Positions 17,285 through 28,041 are shown, counted from the stretch's first letter. The stretch: DNA of 64,000 nucleotides from Diaphorobacter caeni (GCF_015354245.1 NZ_JADKYZ010000008.1:124001-188000), one strand, 5' to 3'. The notes: a model not told the origin generated them from the letters alone. Numbers and translations are program-made.

Positions 17285-18604
17285 TCATTCCGAAGAGCCC
17301 TCCGCTACCGATCCACCCTTTTGAGGCGAATGTGAAAGTACCGCACCCACGGCGCCTGCGGCATCAGCCAAATGCAGTACGCGTTGTGGATACGGAATGT
17401 CGATGCCCGCCTCGCGCAGGCCCTTGAGCATGGCGATATTGACGAGCGATTTGATGTTGGCCGTGCCCGCCGCCGGATCGTTGATCCAGAAGTTCAGGCT
17501 GAATTCAATGGCGTCGGCGCCGAAGTTCACCAGATAGGCCACGGGCTCCGGCGTCTTGAGCACCCGCTCTTGGGTTTTTGCGGCTTCCGCCAGGATGCGC
17601 TGGACCTGCTCGACATCGCTGTCGTAGCCCACGCCGATCTGGGTGGTGATGTTGAACTTCCTGTCGGCGTCAGTCAGGTTCTCGACGCGCTGCGTGATGA
17701 TGCTCTCGTTGGGCACGATGGACTCGCGACCATTGCCCGCCCGGATCAGCGTGTAGCGGGTCTTGATGTCGGTGATGCGCCCCTCGAAGCCATCGACCTT
17801 CACGTTGTCGCCGATGCGCAGCGAGCGCTCGAGCAGAATCACGAAGCCGCTCACATAGTTGGCCGCGAGCTTCTGCATGCCGAAGCCCAGCCCCACTCCC
17901 ATGGCGCCGCCGAGCACGGACAGCGCCGTGAGGTCCACGCCCACGGCGGAGAGAGCAAAGAGCAGCGCGACAAGCAGCAGCAGCGCGCGCGTCATGTTGA
18001 CGAGCACCTTGCGCATCGAGAGATCGGACACCGTCTCGTCCAGCACCCTTCGTTCGAACGTGGCCGAGGCCCAGAGCGCCGCCACCAGCATCAACGCCGC
18101 GGAGAGACTGCCCTGGATCAGCGTGAGCAGGCTCAGCTTGGTCTTGCCGAAAGCCAGCGTGATGCCGTCGAGCTCATCCATCACGCCGGGCAGCAGGCCG
18201 AGAATCCACAGCACCGCGACGGCCCAAGCCACCCACGAGAAGATACGCTCGATCAGTCGCGCAAAGCTGGAATGGGGAAAGGCGGCCGCAAGCACTCGGG
18301 CGATCCAGCGGATCAGCACCAGCGAAGTGAGAATGGGCACCGCCACGCGCAAAAGAAATACCGGCTGAAAATGCTCGAACACCAGCCGCGACGCATACAC
18401 CAGCACCAGCGCCACGAGCGGGAACAGCACGCCCATGGTGGGCTTGCGGCCAAACCAGATCGACTCCGGCGCATCGGGCCCGCGCCTGCGGCCCCAGAGC
18501 ATGCTGATGACATATGCCAACGCCAGACAGCCCAGCAGCACCACCACTTCGAGCCAGGTCTGGGAACCCCGAAACTCCTGCAGCAACCGATCAAACCACT
18601 CCAT
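17285..18604 (-). CDS. MscS-family mechanosensitive ion channel
   Basis: 439 residues: about six membrane helices (residues 15-270) and then the MscS beta domain. The pore helix/beta-domain boundary is visible as GAMGVGLGFGMQKLAANYVSGFVILLERSLRIGDNV, followed by VPNESIITQRVENLT. Larger than E. coli MscS (286), nearer the YbdG/YnaI size class. A channel that opens on hypo-osmotic stress is the family role. The gene starts 28 bp after the stop of the upstream enoyl-CoA hydratase gene; co-transcription is possible. Confidence 0.9.
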   Translation of the reverse strand: MEWFDRLLQEFRGSQTWLEVVVLLGCLALAYVISMLWGRRRGPDAPESIWFGRKPTMGVLFPLVALVLVYASRLVFEHFQPVFLLRVAVPILTSLVLIRWIARVLAAAFPHSSFARLIERIFSWVAWAVAVLWILGLLPGVMDELDGITLAFGKTKLSLLTLIQGSLSAALMLVAALWASATFERRVLDETVSDLSMRKVLVNMTRALLLLVALLFALSAVGVDLTALSVLGGAMGVGLGFGMQKLAANYVSGFVILLERSLRIGDNVKVDGFEGRITDIKTRYTLIRAGNGRESIVPNESIITQRVENLTDADRKFNITTQIGVGYDSDVEQVQRILAEAAKTQERVLKTPEPVAYLVNFGADAIEFSLNFWINDPAAGTANIKSLVNIAMLKGLREAGIDIPYPQRVLHLADAAGAVGAVLSHSPQKGGSVAEGSSE

Positions 18605-18631
18605 GCTTGTCGTTCCTTGCGATGGTTTGAA

Positions 18632-19435
18632 TCAGGCGTTCTTCCACACCGGCTTGCGCTTTTCCGCGAAAGCGCGCGCGCCCTCCTGCGCATCGGCGTC
18701 CATCATGTTGACGGCCATCGTCTGACCCGCCAACTGGTAGGCGGACTCGATGCCCATCTCCTGCTGCTGGTGGACCAGCGCCTTGCCCATGGCCACGGCG
18801 GTACGCGGCTTGGCGACAATGGAAGCGACGAATTTTTCAACCTCGCCATCAAGCTGGTCAGCGCTCACCACTCGGTTCACGAGCCCCTGCTCCAGCGCGG
18901 TCTTCGCATCGATGAAGTCCCCCGTGAGCAGCATCTCCATCGCCACCTTGGCCGGCACGTTGCGCACCAGCGGAACGCTGGGCGTGGAGCAGAACAGCCC
19001 ATATTGAATGCCGCTGGTGGCGAAACTGGCGTCGTCGCTCGCAACCGCCAGATCGCACTGCGCGACCAGTTGGCAACCGGCGGCCGTCGCCATGCCATGC
19101 ACCTTGGCGATCACCGGCACAGGGAGCTTGTGGATCGCGAGCATCATGCGGCTGCACTGCGCGAACAGGTCCTGGTAGAACGGCAGCTCGGGATGGGCCG
19201 CCATGTCCTTGAGGTTGTGACCGGCACAGAAGGCCTTGCCGCTCGCTGCCAGCACGACGACGCGGGCCGACTCGTCCTTGGCGACGGCGGCAAGCGCCGA
19301 CTGCAGCGCTGCCAGCATCTCGTGGCCCAGTGCGTTGAAGCGCTTGGGATCATCGAGCGTCAGCGTGACCACGCCACGGGAATCGCGCTCTGCGCGCAGC
19401 GGGCCTTCAAAGAATGGAGTGGTGTCGAATGTCAT
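18632..19435 (-). CDS. Enoyl-CoA hydratase/isomerase family protein
   Basis: 267 residues, crotonase fold. Oxyanion-hole segments are visible: AFCAGHNLKDMAAH (about 70-83) and the GMATAAGCQLVAQCDLAVAS loop; EMLLTGDFIDAKTALEQGLVNRVV is typical of the C-terminal half. The family hydrates trans-2-enoyl-CoA, but this subclass has diverse substrates. Close to an acyl-CoA dehydrogenase and ETF genes, consistent with beta-oxidation-like metabolism. Confidence 0.87.
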   Translation of the reverse strand: MTFDTTPFFEGPLRAERDSRGVVTLTLDDPKRFNALGHEMLAALQSALAAVAKDESARVVVLAASGKAFCAGHNLKDMAAHPELPFYQDLFAQCSRMMLAIHKLPVPVIAKVHGMATAAGCQLVAQCDLAVASDDASFATSGIQYGLFCSTPSVPLVRNVPAKVAMEMLLTGDFIDAKTALEQGLVNRVVSADQLDGEVEKFVASIVAKPRTAVAMGKALVHQQQEMGIESAYQLAGQTMAVNMMDADAQEGARAFAEKRKPVWKNA

Positions 19436-19624
19436 GGTCAGTCAGGATTCGGGGCTTCTGCGACAGGCAAAAAGCCAAACCCGAATATTGACACAACCCG
19501 CAGGTCCGTTGGGAGTCCTGCAATTTCAGACATCGCCTGCCCGTCACTCCTGACGGCGTTGACACCGCTCGAGTCCGGCGCGGGCCAAGCGGGAGCCGCC
19601 ACGCGGCGACTCAGGTTGTCTATC

Positions 19625-19645
19625 AGAGCGTGTTGACGATCTCAG
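19625..19645. repeat. Solo terminal repeat of the 12.3-kb MITE family
   Basis: 21-bp exact match to the left end of the element at 12.3 kb (AGAGCGTGTTGACGATCTCAG). No partner repeat lies within 200 bp. It overlaps the stop codon of the HDAC-like gene (19642-19644), so the repeat supplies that gene's terminal TGA. Probably a deletion remnant. Confidence 0.6.
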
Positions 19646-20601
19646 AGGTCTGCCAGAACTCGGACATGAGCCTCGACGCTGCGCGAGAGCGGCCCCATCA
19701 TGTAGCCCCCCTCAAGGCAGGAGACGATGCGGTTGCTCGAGAAGCGCCGCGCCACATCCTTGATGCGCTGGGTGATCCAGGTGTAGTCGTGCTCGGTCAT
19801 GCCGAGCTGGCCCATGTCGTCCTCGCGGTGGGCATCGAAGCCGGCGCTCACGAAGATCATCTCGGGCTTGAAGGCTTCGAGGCGAGGAATCCACATCATC
19901 TCGACGATCTCGCGGATGTCCATGCCCTTGGTATAGGCAGGCACCGGCACGTTGACCATGTTGGCGGCCGGATTCTGGTCGCCGCTGTAGGGATAGAACG
20001 GATGCTGGTAGATGCTGACCATGAGCGTGCGCTCGTCGCCAGCGAGGATGTCCTCGGTGCCGTTGCCGTGGTGCACGTCGAAATCGACCACTGCCACGCG
20101 TTTCAGGTGGTAGCGATCAAGCACGTACTTGGCGGCGATCGCCACGTTGTTGAAGAAGCAGAAGCCCATGGCCTTGTCACGCGTGGCGTGGTGGCCCGGC
20201 GGGCGCACGCTGCAGAAGGCATTCTCGATCTCACCCGACATCACCGCGTCGGTCGCCGCGATGGCCGCTCCGGCGGAGCGCAAAGCGGCATTCCACGTGT
20301 GGGCATTCATGGAGGTGTCGGTGTCGATCTGCTGATGGGACGGGCCTCCGGCGAGTTGTTCCTCGACCACCCGGTCCGACATTCCGCGCACCGAAGCCAC
20401 ATACATGCGATCATGCGCGAGCTCTATGTCGGAGAGGGACGCCAGAGGAGCCTCGTATCGCTCAAGCGCATCGGCCACGCCGGTGACCAGCAGGCGGTCT
20501 TCGATGGCGTCAAGGCGCGCCGGACACTCCGGGTGTCCAGGACCCATTTCATGCTTCCAGCAGTCGCGATGGGTAAAAAATCCCGTCTTGCTCACAGTCA
20601 T
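19642..20601 (-). CDS. HDAC-fold (class II histone deacetylase-like) zinc amidohydrolase
   Basis: 319 residues. The deacetylase family motifs are intact: RPPGHHAT (His pair), DFDVHHGNGTEDI (Asp and His zinc ligands) and SAGFDAHREDDMG (second zinc Asp). Bacterial members remove acyl groups from small amides (acetylpolyamines) or act on acetylated proteins; the substrate here is unknown. The gene is monocistronic and divergent from the MoxR operon, with 37 bp between starts. The last codons sit against a transposon-end remnant. Confidence 0.9.
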   Translation of the reverse strand: MTVSKTGFFTHRDCWKHEMGPGHPECPARLDAIEDRLLVTGVADALERYEAPLASLSDIELAHDRMYVASVRGMSDRVVEEQLAGGPSHQQIDTDTSMNAHTWNAALRSAGAAIAATDAVMSGEIENAFCSVRPPGHHATRDKAMGFCFFNNVAIAAKYVLDRYHLKRVAVVDFDVHHGNGTEDILAGDERTLMVSIYQHPFYPYSGDQNPAANMVNVPVPAYTKGMDIREIVEMMWIPRLEAFKPEMIFVSAGFDAHREDDMGQLGMTEHDYTWITQRIKDVARRFSSNRIVSCLEGGYMMGPLSRSVEAHVRVLADL

Positions 20602-20638
20602 TGAGATGTCTCTTGTAATTTTCGAATAACGTCAGGCC

Positions 20639-21559
<921 letters not shown>

Positions 21560-21563
21560 TCGC

Positions 21564-22601
21564 ATGAAGTCCTTCAGTCCGTCTTCTGCCGGCCCGCTGG
21601 CGGCGCAGCTGGAACCGGGCGCGCCGGCCGGGCGCGGTCCGCTGGCCGCGCTGCGCCGTCGCTGGCATCGCTGGTGGAACAGCCGCCTGCCGCGCACCAA
21701 CACGCAAACGCTCACCCAGCGCAACGTCTACATCCTGCCGACCGGCGCGGGCTGGATGCTTGCGCTCACCTTGCTGCTGCTGCTGGTCGGCTCGATCAAC
21801 TTCCAGCTCAATCTCGGCTACCTGCTGACCTTTCTGCTGGTGGGCTGCGTGGCAGTGAGCATTTACGTCTGCCACTCCACGCTGCGTGGTCTGCAGATGC
21901 ACCTGCTCGACCCCGCGCCGCAGTTTCTCGGCAGCGGCTGCACGCTGGAAATCCAGCTCAACAGCACACGCAAGCAGCCCCGCCACGCCATCGGCATGAC
22001 GGTCTACGGCAGCAGCAACTGGGTCTGGGCCGATGTGCCGGGCGCGGGCTCCGCCGCCGTGCAGATCGCCTTCAAGCCCTCGCGACGCGGCCTGCACGAC
22101 GTACCCACGCTCAAGGCCGAGACCCGCTATCCGCTCGGCACCTTCCGCGTCTGGACGATCTGGCGTCCGGCTGCGCAGGTGTTGATCTACCCCGAGCCGG
22201 AAAAGCCCGCACCGCAGCTGCCGCCCGGCGAAGCGCGCTCGAGCGGCTCGGGCAACGCTCCCGCGCGCGGCATTGGCGAGTTCGACGGCGTGCGCGCCTA
22301 CCAGCGCGGCGATCCGCTCAAGCTCGTGGTCTGGAAGAAGGCCGCCAAGTCCTTCGCCGCCGGGTCGGATGAACTCGTGAGCCGCGACGCCCAGCAGTCG
22401 CAGCAACAGGAACTGTGGCTCGACATGGCCGCCACAGGCCTGCAGGCGCCCGAGGCCCGCATCTCGCGTCTGGCCGCATGGGTGCTGCAGGCCGACCGCC
22501 TGGGCGTCGAGTACGGCCTGCGTCTGCCCGGCCGCGAGATCGGCCCCGATACCGGTGCCGCGCACCGTCACCGCTGTCTGGAGGCTCTGGCGCTGTGCTG
22601 A
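21564..22601 (+). CDS. DUF58-domain membrane protein
   Basis: 345 residues. Two adjacent hydrophobic segments (about 65-110) are followed by the DUF58 core: FSPSRRGLH-like FKPSRRGLH, YPLGTFRVW and GEFDGVRAYQRGDPLKLVVWKKAAKS. Such proteins accompany MoxR ATPases; they have a VWA-like fold, but the biochemical role is not established. Four bp after moxR and overlapping the transglutaminase start by 7 bp. Confidence 0.9.
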   Translation: MKSFSPSSAGPLAAQLEPGAPAGRGPLAALRRRWHRWWNSRLPRTNTQTLTQRNVYILPTGAGWMLALTLLLLLVGSINFQLNLGYLLTFLLVGCVAVSIYVCHSTLRGLQMHLLDPAPQFLGSGCTLEIQLNSTRKQPRHAIGMTVYGSSNWVWADVPGAGSAAVQIAFKPSRRGLHDVPTLKAETRYPLGTFRVWTIWRPAAQVLIYPEPEKPAPQLPPGEARSSGSGNAPARGIGEFDGVRAYQRGDPLKLVVWKKAAKSFAAGSDELVSRDAQQSQQQELWLDMAATGLQAPEARISRLAAWVLQADRLGVEYGLRLPGREIGPDTGAAHRHRCLEALALC

Positions 22602-24724
22602 ACGTTCCCCCCCACTCTTCCTCCGGTTCGCGCACGGGCTCGTCCGCGTCGTCCGGCCTGATCCAGCGCCTTACCTCGCTTCCGCGCGAGACCCGCGACA
22701 CCCTGTGGCTGCTGCTCGTGGTCGGCTGGGTGATCTCGCCCCTCACGCCGCATGTGCCGCCGTGGACCATGCCGTTCGCCTATGCGCTGCTGCTGTGGCG
22801 CGCGTGGCTCGCCTGGACCCAGCGTCCGCTGCCCAACCGCTGGGTCAAAGGCGGCCTGCTGCTCATCGCCGTGGTGCTGACCGTCGTCTCGCACAAGACC
22901 ATCGTCGGCCGGGACGCGGGCGTCACGCTCATCATCATGCTGCTGGTGCTCAAGACGCTGGAGCTGCGCGCGCGGCGCGACGCGATGGTGATCTTCTTTC
23001 TCGGCTTCTTCACGCTGCTCGCCAACTTCTTCTTCTCGCAGTCACTGGTGGTGGCCGTGGTGATGCTGCTGGGCCTCCTCGGCCTGCTCACCGCGCTCAT
23101 CAACTCCAACATGCCGGTCGGCAAGCCGCCGCTCGCCAAGAGCATGCGCACGGCGGCGTGGATGTCGCTGCTCGGTGCGCCCATCATGCTTGTGCTGTTC
23201 ATGCTGTTTCCGCGCATGGCGCCCCTGTGGGGCATGCCTGGCGAGGACCTGCGGGGCCGCAGCGGCCTTTCGGACGAAATGAAGATCGGCAGCATGGCCT
23301 CGCTGGTGCTCGACGAAAGCGTGGCCATGCGCATCAAGTTCGACACGCCCGGCGGCCGCCCGCCCGAGCAGCGCCATCTGTATTTCCGTGGCCCGGTGAT
23401 GTCGTACTTCAACGGCCAGGAATGGTTTGCCGGCAGCACCTATGAGGCGCGCGCCAACAATGGTGCAGGCACGTCCTCCGCCGAACTGACCGTGCGCGGC
23501 GAGCCGATCAAGTACGAAGTCACCATGGAAGCCAACCGCCGCAACTGGCTGCTGCTGCTCGACGCGGCCGACAAGCCTCCGGTGCTGCCCGCAGAGCTGC
23601 GCGCGCGGATGTCGCCGTCGCTGCAATGGATCGCCAACCGCCCCATCGTGAATGTGCTGCGTTACACCGCCGAGAGCCACATCGACTTCAGCAGTGGACC
23701 GACCGAGCGCACAAGAGAACTCAAGCCCTACGTGCAACTGCCCCATGGCTTCAATCCGCGCACGCAGGAGCTTGCAGAGCAGATGCGCGCCGACCCCGCG
23801 CTGCAGGGCAAAGGAAACATGGCCTATGTGAACGCCGCGCTGCAGCGGCTGCGCAGCGGCGGCTACACCTACACCCTGGAGCCCGGACTGACCGGCACCC
23901 ACAGCGCCGACGAGTTCTGGTTCGACACCAAGCTGGGCTTCTGCGAGCACATCGCCTCGGCCTTCGTGGTGCTGATGCGCGGCCTCGACATTCCGGCACG
24001 CATCGTGTCGGGATACCAGGGCGGCGAGATCAACGGCTACGACGGTTACTGGACCGTGCGCCAGGCCGACGCCCATGCCTGGACGGAAGTCTGGGTCGAA
24101 GGACGCGGCTGGATTCGCATCGATCCGACCGGCGCCGTGATGCCTTCACGCATCGGTGAATATCGCCGCCTGCAGACACCGCAGGGCGCGCTCGGCGAAG
24201 CGATGAGCACCGTCATCAGCCCGACCATGCTCATGCAGATGCGCGCCGCGTGGGAAGCGGTGAACAACCGCTGGAACCAGTGGGTGCTGAACTACACGCA
24301 GGAACGCCAGCTCAACCTGCTTCGCTCGCTCGGCTTCGAGACGCCCTCATGGCAGGATCTCGCGCGGCTGCTGGGGCTGATCGCCGGGTTGTCCGCGCTG
24401 ATCGGCGTGGGCTGGTCTCTGTGGGAGAAAAACCATCAGGACCCGTGGCAGCGCATGCTCCAGACGGTGCGGCAGAAACTCGTCAAGCTCGGCATCGATC
24501 TGCCGGTTCACCTGCCTCCGCGCAGCATGGCGCAGCGCATTCGCGCCGAGCGCCCGGATGGCTCGCTCGAGCCGGTCGCGCAATGGTTGCTGCGCGTGGA
24601 CCAAGCCCGCTATGCGCCGAAGCCCGAGGTCGCGCTCTCGCCGCTGCAGCGCGGTCTGCGCGACCTGCAGTGGCCGGGCACCTCCAACTCGTCGAGCACG
24701 CCCGCGCACGCCACCCGTCCATGA
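22595..24724 (+). CDS. DUF3488/transglutaminase-like membrane protein (TgpA family)
   Basis: About 709 residues. Five to six N-terminal membrane helices (DUF3488), a periplasmic transglutaminase-like domain with the Cys-His-Asp triad visible in LGFCEH, DAHAWTEV and WIRIDPTGAV, then one further membrane helix (SALIGVGWSL) and a DUF4129-like tail. A Pseudomonas homologue, TgpA, is essential. Start set at GTG 22595, overlapping the DUF58 stop, with GGAG upstream; the longer frame lies inside the DUF58 gene. Confidence 0.9.
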   Translation: MLNVPPHSSSGSRTGSSASSGLIQRLTSLPRETRDTLWLLLVVGWVISPLTPHVPPWTMPFAYALLLWRAWLAWTQRPLPNRWVKGGLLLIAVVLTVVSHKTIVGRDAGVTLIIMLLVLKTLELRARRDAMVIFFLGFFTLLANFFFSQSLVVAVVMLLGLLGLLTALINSNMPVGKPPLAKSMRTAAWMSLLGAPIMLVLFMLFPRMAPLWGMPGEDLRGRSGLSDEMKIGSMASLVLDESVAMRIKFDTPGGRPPEQRHLYFRGPVMSYFNGQEWFAGSTYEARANNGAGTSSAELTVRGEPIKYEVTMEANRRNWLLLLDAADKPPVLPAELRARMSPSLQWIANRPIVNVLRYTAESHIDFSSGPTERTRELKPYVQLPHGFNPRTQELAEQMRADPALQGKGNMAYVNAALQRLRSGGYTYTLEPGLTGTHSADEFWFDTKLGFCEHIASAFVVLMRGLDIPARIVSGYQGGEINGYDGYWTVRQADAHAWTEVWVEGRGWIRIDPTGAVMPSRIGEYRRLQTPQGALGEAMSTVISPTMLMQMRAAWEAVNNRWNQWVLNYTQERQLNLLRSLGFETPSWQDLARLLGLIAGLSALIGVGWSLWEKNHQDPWQRMLQTVRQKLVKLGIDLPVHLPPRSMAQRIRAERPDGSLEPVAQWLLRVDQARYAPKPEVALSPLQRGLRDLQWPGTSNSSSTPAHATRP

Positions 24725-25833
24725 AAGCCCTGCCCGCCGTCGTCGTCGCCGCCGCCGCATTTGCACTGGCGGGCCTCGCGGCGCTGGGCACGGCGATGGT
24801 GAAGCGCATGCCCGACTGGCTTGCGGCGCCCACCACGCAACGTGCAACGCCTTCGGCACCGCGGTATTTCTCCCGTGACCCGCGCGCGATGGAACTGGCG
24901 GACCGCATCGCCGAACGTGCCGTGCTCGACGCGCAATGGACCCGCCAAGCCATCGGCGCGGCGCGAGCGGTCGAGCCGATCAAGCAGCTCGTCTTGCCCG
25001 TGGCGCGCACGCACGCCAAAAAGAACTGGCAGGCCTACCGGGCCCGCTTCGTGGAACCGATCCGCATCCGCGCCGGAGTGCGCTTCTGGCAGGAGCACGC
25101 CGCCGCACTGCAACACGCCGAAGCCGAATACGGCGTACCCGCCCACATCATCGTGGGCATCCTTGGCATGGAGACCATCTGGGGCCAGCAGACCGGCCGC
25201 ATCCGCGTGCTCGACGCGCTAGTCACGCTCGCTGTCGAATTCCCCGAAGCCCACCCGCGCGCCGCCGAACGCCGCGCGTATTTCATCGCCGAGCTCGAGC
25301 AGTTCCTGCTGCTCATGCATGCGCAAGGCACCGACCCGCGCGAGCCACGCGGCAGCTACGCGGGCGACATGGGTCTGCCCCAATTCATGCCGTCAAGCTG
25401 GGCGCGCTACGGCGTGGATTTCGATCACGACGGGCGCATCGATCTATGGACCCCTCAGGACGCGATCGGCTCGGTCGCCAGCTATCTGAGGGCGCATGGC
25501 TGGGCTGCGGGCCAGCCCGTGTACTGCGCCATCGATCCTGCGACCGCGCCACCGGCATCACCGGCGTCATTGGCCACCAATGGCCTAACGCCCATGCACA
25601 GCATGGCAGCGCTCGAAGAAAACGGCATCCCGCTGCAGAGCGACTGCACACGGAGCCTCGCGTCCGATACCCCGCTCGCGCTGGTCGAACTCGAAAACCG
25701 CGAAAGCCCTTCCACCTGGATCGCGGCCACCGGCAATCTGCGCGCCCTCACCCGCTACAACCCGTCACGCTACTACGCAATGGCGGTGACGGAGCTTGGC
25801 AAAGCCGTGCAGGCGGAAAAAGACAGCCACTGA
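24721..25833 (+). CDS. mltB: Lytic murein transglycosylase B
   Basis: 370 residues. Cleaves the MurNAc-GlcNAc bond of peptidoglycan, leaving 1,6-anhydro-MurNAc. Visible: N-terminal hydrophobic anchor/signal (about 4-27, no lipobox Cys), GILGMETIWGQQTGR with the catalytic Glu, the GDMGLPQFMPSSW motif and an EF-hand-like VDFDHDGRIDLW as in MltB. The ATG overlaps the upstream stop as ATGA. Its place in a MoxR-DUF58-transglutaminase operon suggests a shared role in envelope maintenance (inference). Confidence 0.92.
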   Translation: MKALPAVVVAAAAFALAGLAALGTAMVKRMPDWLAAPTTQRATPSAPRYFSRDPRAMELADRIAERAVLDAQWTRQAIGAARAVEPIKQLVLPVARTHAKKNWQAYRARFVEPIRIRAGVRFWQEHAAALQHAEAEYGVPAHIIVGILGMETIWGQQTGRIRVLDALVTLAVEFPEAHPRAAERRAYFIAELEQFLLLMHAQGTDPREPRGSYAGDMGLPQFMPSSWARYGVDFDHDGRIDLWTPQDAIGSVASYLRAHGWAAGQPVYCAIDPATAPPASPASLATNGLTPMHSMAALEENGIPLQSDCTRSLASDTPLALVELENRESPSTWIAATGNLRALTRYNPSRYYAMAVTELGKAVQAEKDSH

Positions 25834-25883
25834 TGCCTGCCGGCCAAACATGGCATGGCAAGGCATGAGGTGGCGTGGCGTGC

Positions 25884-27167
25884 TCAGCCCGCGGGCCGCA
25901 CCATTTTGCAGGTCGTCGGCTGCTCCGCCTTCTCCGCCGCGATCTCGCGGATCACGCGAAAGCCGTAGCCCGAGCCTTCCACATCGAACTTCACGCCGGG
26001 CGCGCCCATTTTCTCCATCATGCCCACCACGAGGTTCTGCTGGAACTGGTGGTCCGAGGCGCGCATGCGGCCACGGCGACCGTAGAGCGTCACGTCGGCA
26101 TTTTCGAGTTGGCGCGCAATGGCGACCACGTCGCTCGCGGTCTGCGCACGTTCAACGGCCTGCGCGAGCGACTCGATCATGAGCTGCATGCGCATGTGGA
26201 CATAGTCGTCCTGCGGCTTCGGAAATCGCGTGCGGAAGGCCTTGTAGAAGGACTCGCTCTCCGCTGCCTGCACATTGGGCAGCCAGTCCGCCACGGCGAT
26301 GACCTTGCCCACGCCCGCATCGCCGAGGGCCGCGGGAGCACCTAGCGCATTGCCGTAGAACGTGTAGAACATGCCCTCGAATCCCACATCGCGCGCGGCC
26401 TTCACGAGCAGCGTCAGGTCGTTGCCCCAGTTGCCGGTGAAGACGGCCTGCGCGCCGCTGGCCTTGATCTTCACGGCATAGGGCGCGAAGTCCTTCACGC
26501 GGCCCATGGGATGCAACTCCTGCGCAAGCACCTTCACGTCCGGGCGCTGTGACGCGAGCTGCTCGCGTGCCTCGCGCAGCACGGCCTGGCCAAAGCTGTA
26601 GTCCTGACCGATCAGGTAGATGCCCTTGAGCGCCTTGTCTTCACGGATCACATCCATCAGCGCCGCAATGCGCATGTTGGCATGGGCATCAAAGCGGAAA
26701 TGCCAGAAGCTGCACTTCTCGTTGGTGAGCGAGGGCTCAACCGCCGAGTAGTTGAGGAACAGCACGCGCTTGTCGGGCTCGCGCTCGTTGTGCTTGTTGA
26801 TAGCGTCGATCAACGCCGATGCGGTGGCCGACGAGTTGCCCTGCAGTATCACGCGCGCGCCATCGTCAATGGCCGCGCGCAGCGCCGCAAGCGCTTCTTC
26901 GTTCTGGCCCTTGCTGTCGTAGCGCTGCAGTTGCAGGCGCGCACCGCTTCGCGCGTTCACGCGCTCGATGGCCCATGCGATGTTGCGCAGCACCGCCTCG
27001 CCGGTATTGGCGAACGGGCCGGACATGCTCTCCACGAGCGCCAGCTTGAGCGGCGTGGCGCTCACATGGGCGGCCGCCCAGGCCGAGGTCACGAAAAGCG
27101 GCGCGATGCTGGCGCCGAGTGCGAGCGTGCTGGCCTTCAAGAGTGCCGAGCGTCGGGTCGTATTCAT
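25884..27167 (-). CDS. Periplasmic branched-chain-amino-acid-type ABC binding protein
   Basis: 427 residues, type I periplasmic binding protein of the LivK family. The leader TRRSALLKASTLALGASIAPLF...AWAA is Tat-like (twin Arg). KLALVESMSGPFANTGEAVLRNIAWAIERVN and GIYLIGQDYSFGQAVL are typical. Permease and ATPase genes are not adjacent, so it is an orphan binding protein and its ligand is unknown. Start at MNTTRR (27167); a longer frame overlaps the end of the upstream gene. Confidence 0.85.
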   Translation of the reverse strand: MNTTRRSALLKASTLALGASIAPLFVTSAWAAAHVSATPLKLALVESMSGPFANTGEAVLRNIAWAIERVNARSGARLQLQRYDSKGQNEEALAALRAAIDDGARVILQGNSSATASALIDAINKHNEREPDKRVLFLNYSAVEPSLTNEKCSFWHFRFDAHANMRIAALMDVIREDKALKGIYLIGQDYSFGQAVLREAREQLASQRPDVKVLAQELHPMGRVKDFAPYAVKIKASGAQAVFTGNWGNDLTLLVKAARDVGFEGMFYTFYGNALGAPAALGDAGVGKVIAVADWLPNVQAAESESFYKAFRTRFPKPQDDYVHMRMQLMIESLAQAVERAQTASDVVAIARQLENADVTLYGRRGRMRASDHQFQQNLVVGMMEKMGAPGVKFDVEGSGYGFRVIREIAAEKAEQPTTCKMVRPAG

Positions 27168-27174
27168 CTTGGTT

Positions 27175-28041
27175 TCAATTCGCCTTGGCGGGTGCGTCTG
27201 CTGCAGGAATTTCAGTTGTGGCCTTTTCTGGCGCGGCGGCTGGCAAGGGCATCTCCTGGATCGGCTGCACCTTCGGAACAACGACCGGCGCGGTCACCGG
27301 CGTGGCGATGGGCACGGCCTCCACCGTCACCGGCGGCGCGGGCTGCACAGTCGACACGGGCGACACGGACGACGTTTCATTGCGCACCGGATGGTAGGCC
27401 GTGACGCTCGGGTTGGATTCCACGTTCATGATCGCGCGGGCCTGCGACTCGGATTCGGGCGAAGGCGCCGTATTGGATGCCACCGGCACGTAGCGATCGA
27501 ACAGCTGGAAGAACAGCTCATAGAAACGCGGATCGGAGACGGTCTCGCTGCCCACCTTGACCAGCGTGTCCTCCGTCGCGCTCACCGGCAGCGACACCGA
27601 GCCGATGGCTCCGACGCCCAGCGACGCCGAGTTGTTGATCTTCTTGATCACATAGCGGTCCTGCAGCGCGCTCGCATAGGCGGCGGTCTTCTCGTCGCCC
27701 TTGCCTTCCGGCGCACAGACCACGCGCATCTCGACCTGATAGTGGATCTCGTTGTTGGGCTGGAAGTACTTGCGGCCCGACACCAGTTCGTCGGTGGCCG
27801 TGTTCACCAGATAGCCCTGGCTGAGCAACGCGCGGCGCGCGGCTTCGCAGGTTCTCGTCTGCGACGCGTTCACGTGGCGCGTGTACATGCCGGTGTTGTC
27901 GAAATCGGCCGGACTGAAGGGCACGGCCGGACGATCCAGACCAGGCATGGAACTGGGCAACGAACCGCAGCCGCTTAACAACAAAGTGGTGCCGACTGCG
28001 ACGCCGGCAGCCAGCCAGAAGGAATGACGTGGTTGAAGCAT
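27175..28041 (-). CDS. DUF2242 lipoprotein
   Basis: 288 residues. Lipobox LLLSGC (Cys about 25) predicts a lipid-anchored protein. The central part (DNTGMYTRHVNASQTRTCEAARRALLSQGYLVN..RKYFQP) matches the DUF2242 pattern from memory; the last 90 residues are Pro/Val-rich and low-complexity. Function unknown. Start at ATG 28041 because the lipobox is then correctly placed. It lies 7 bp upstream of the binding-protein gene. Confidence 0.8.
   Translation of the reverse strand: MLQPRHSFWLAAGVAVGTTLLLSGCGSLPSSMPGLDRPAVPFSPADFDNTGMYTRHVNASQTRTCEAARRALLSQGYLVNTATDELVSGRKYFQPNNEIHYQVEMRVVCAPEGKGDEKTAAYASALQDRYVIKKINNSASLGVGAIGSVSLPVSATEDTLVKVGSETVSDPRFYELFFQLFDRYVPVASNTAPSPESESQARAIMNVESNPSVTAYHPVRNETSSVSPVSTVQPAPPVTVEAVPIATPVTAPVVVPKVQPIQEMPLPAAAPEKATTEIPAADAPAKAN

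Noticed and set aside
17372-19636. A long plus-strand frame over mscS and the enoyl-CoA hydratase gene
   Set aside because: Antisense shadow with His/Gln/Arg-rich low-complexity translation and no start context.
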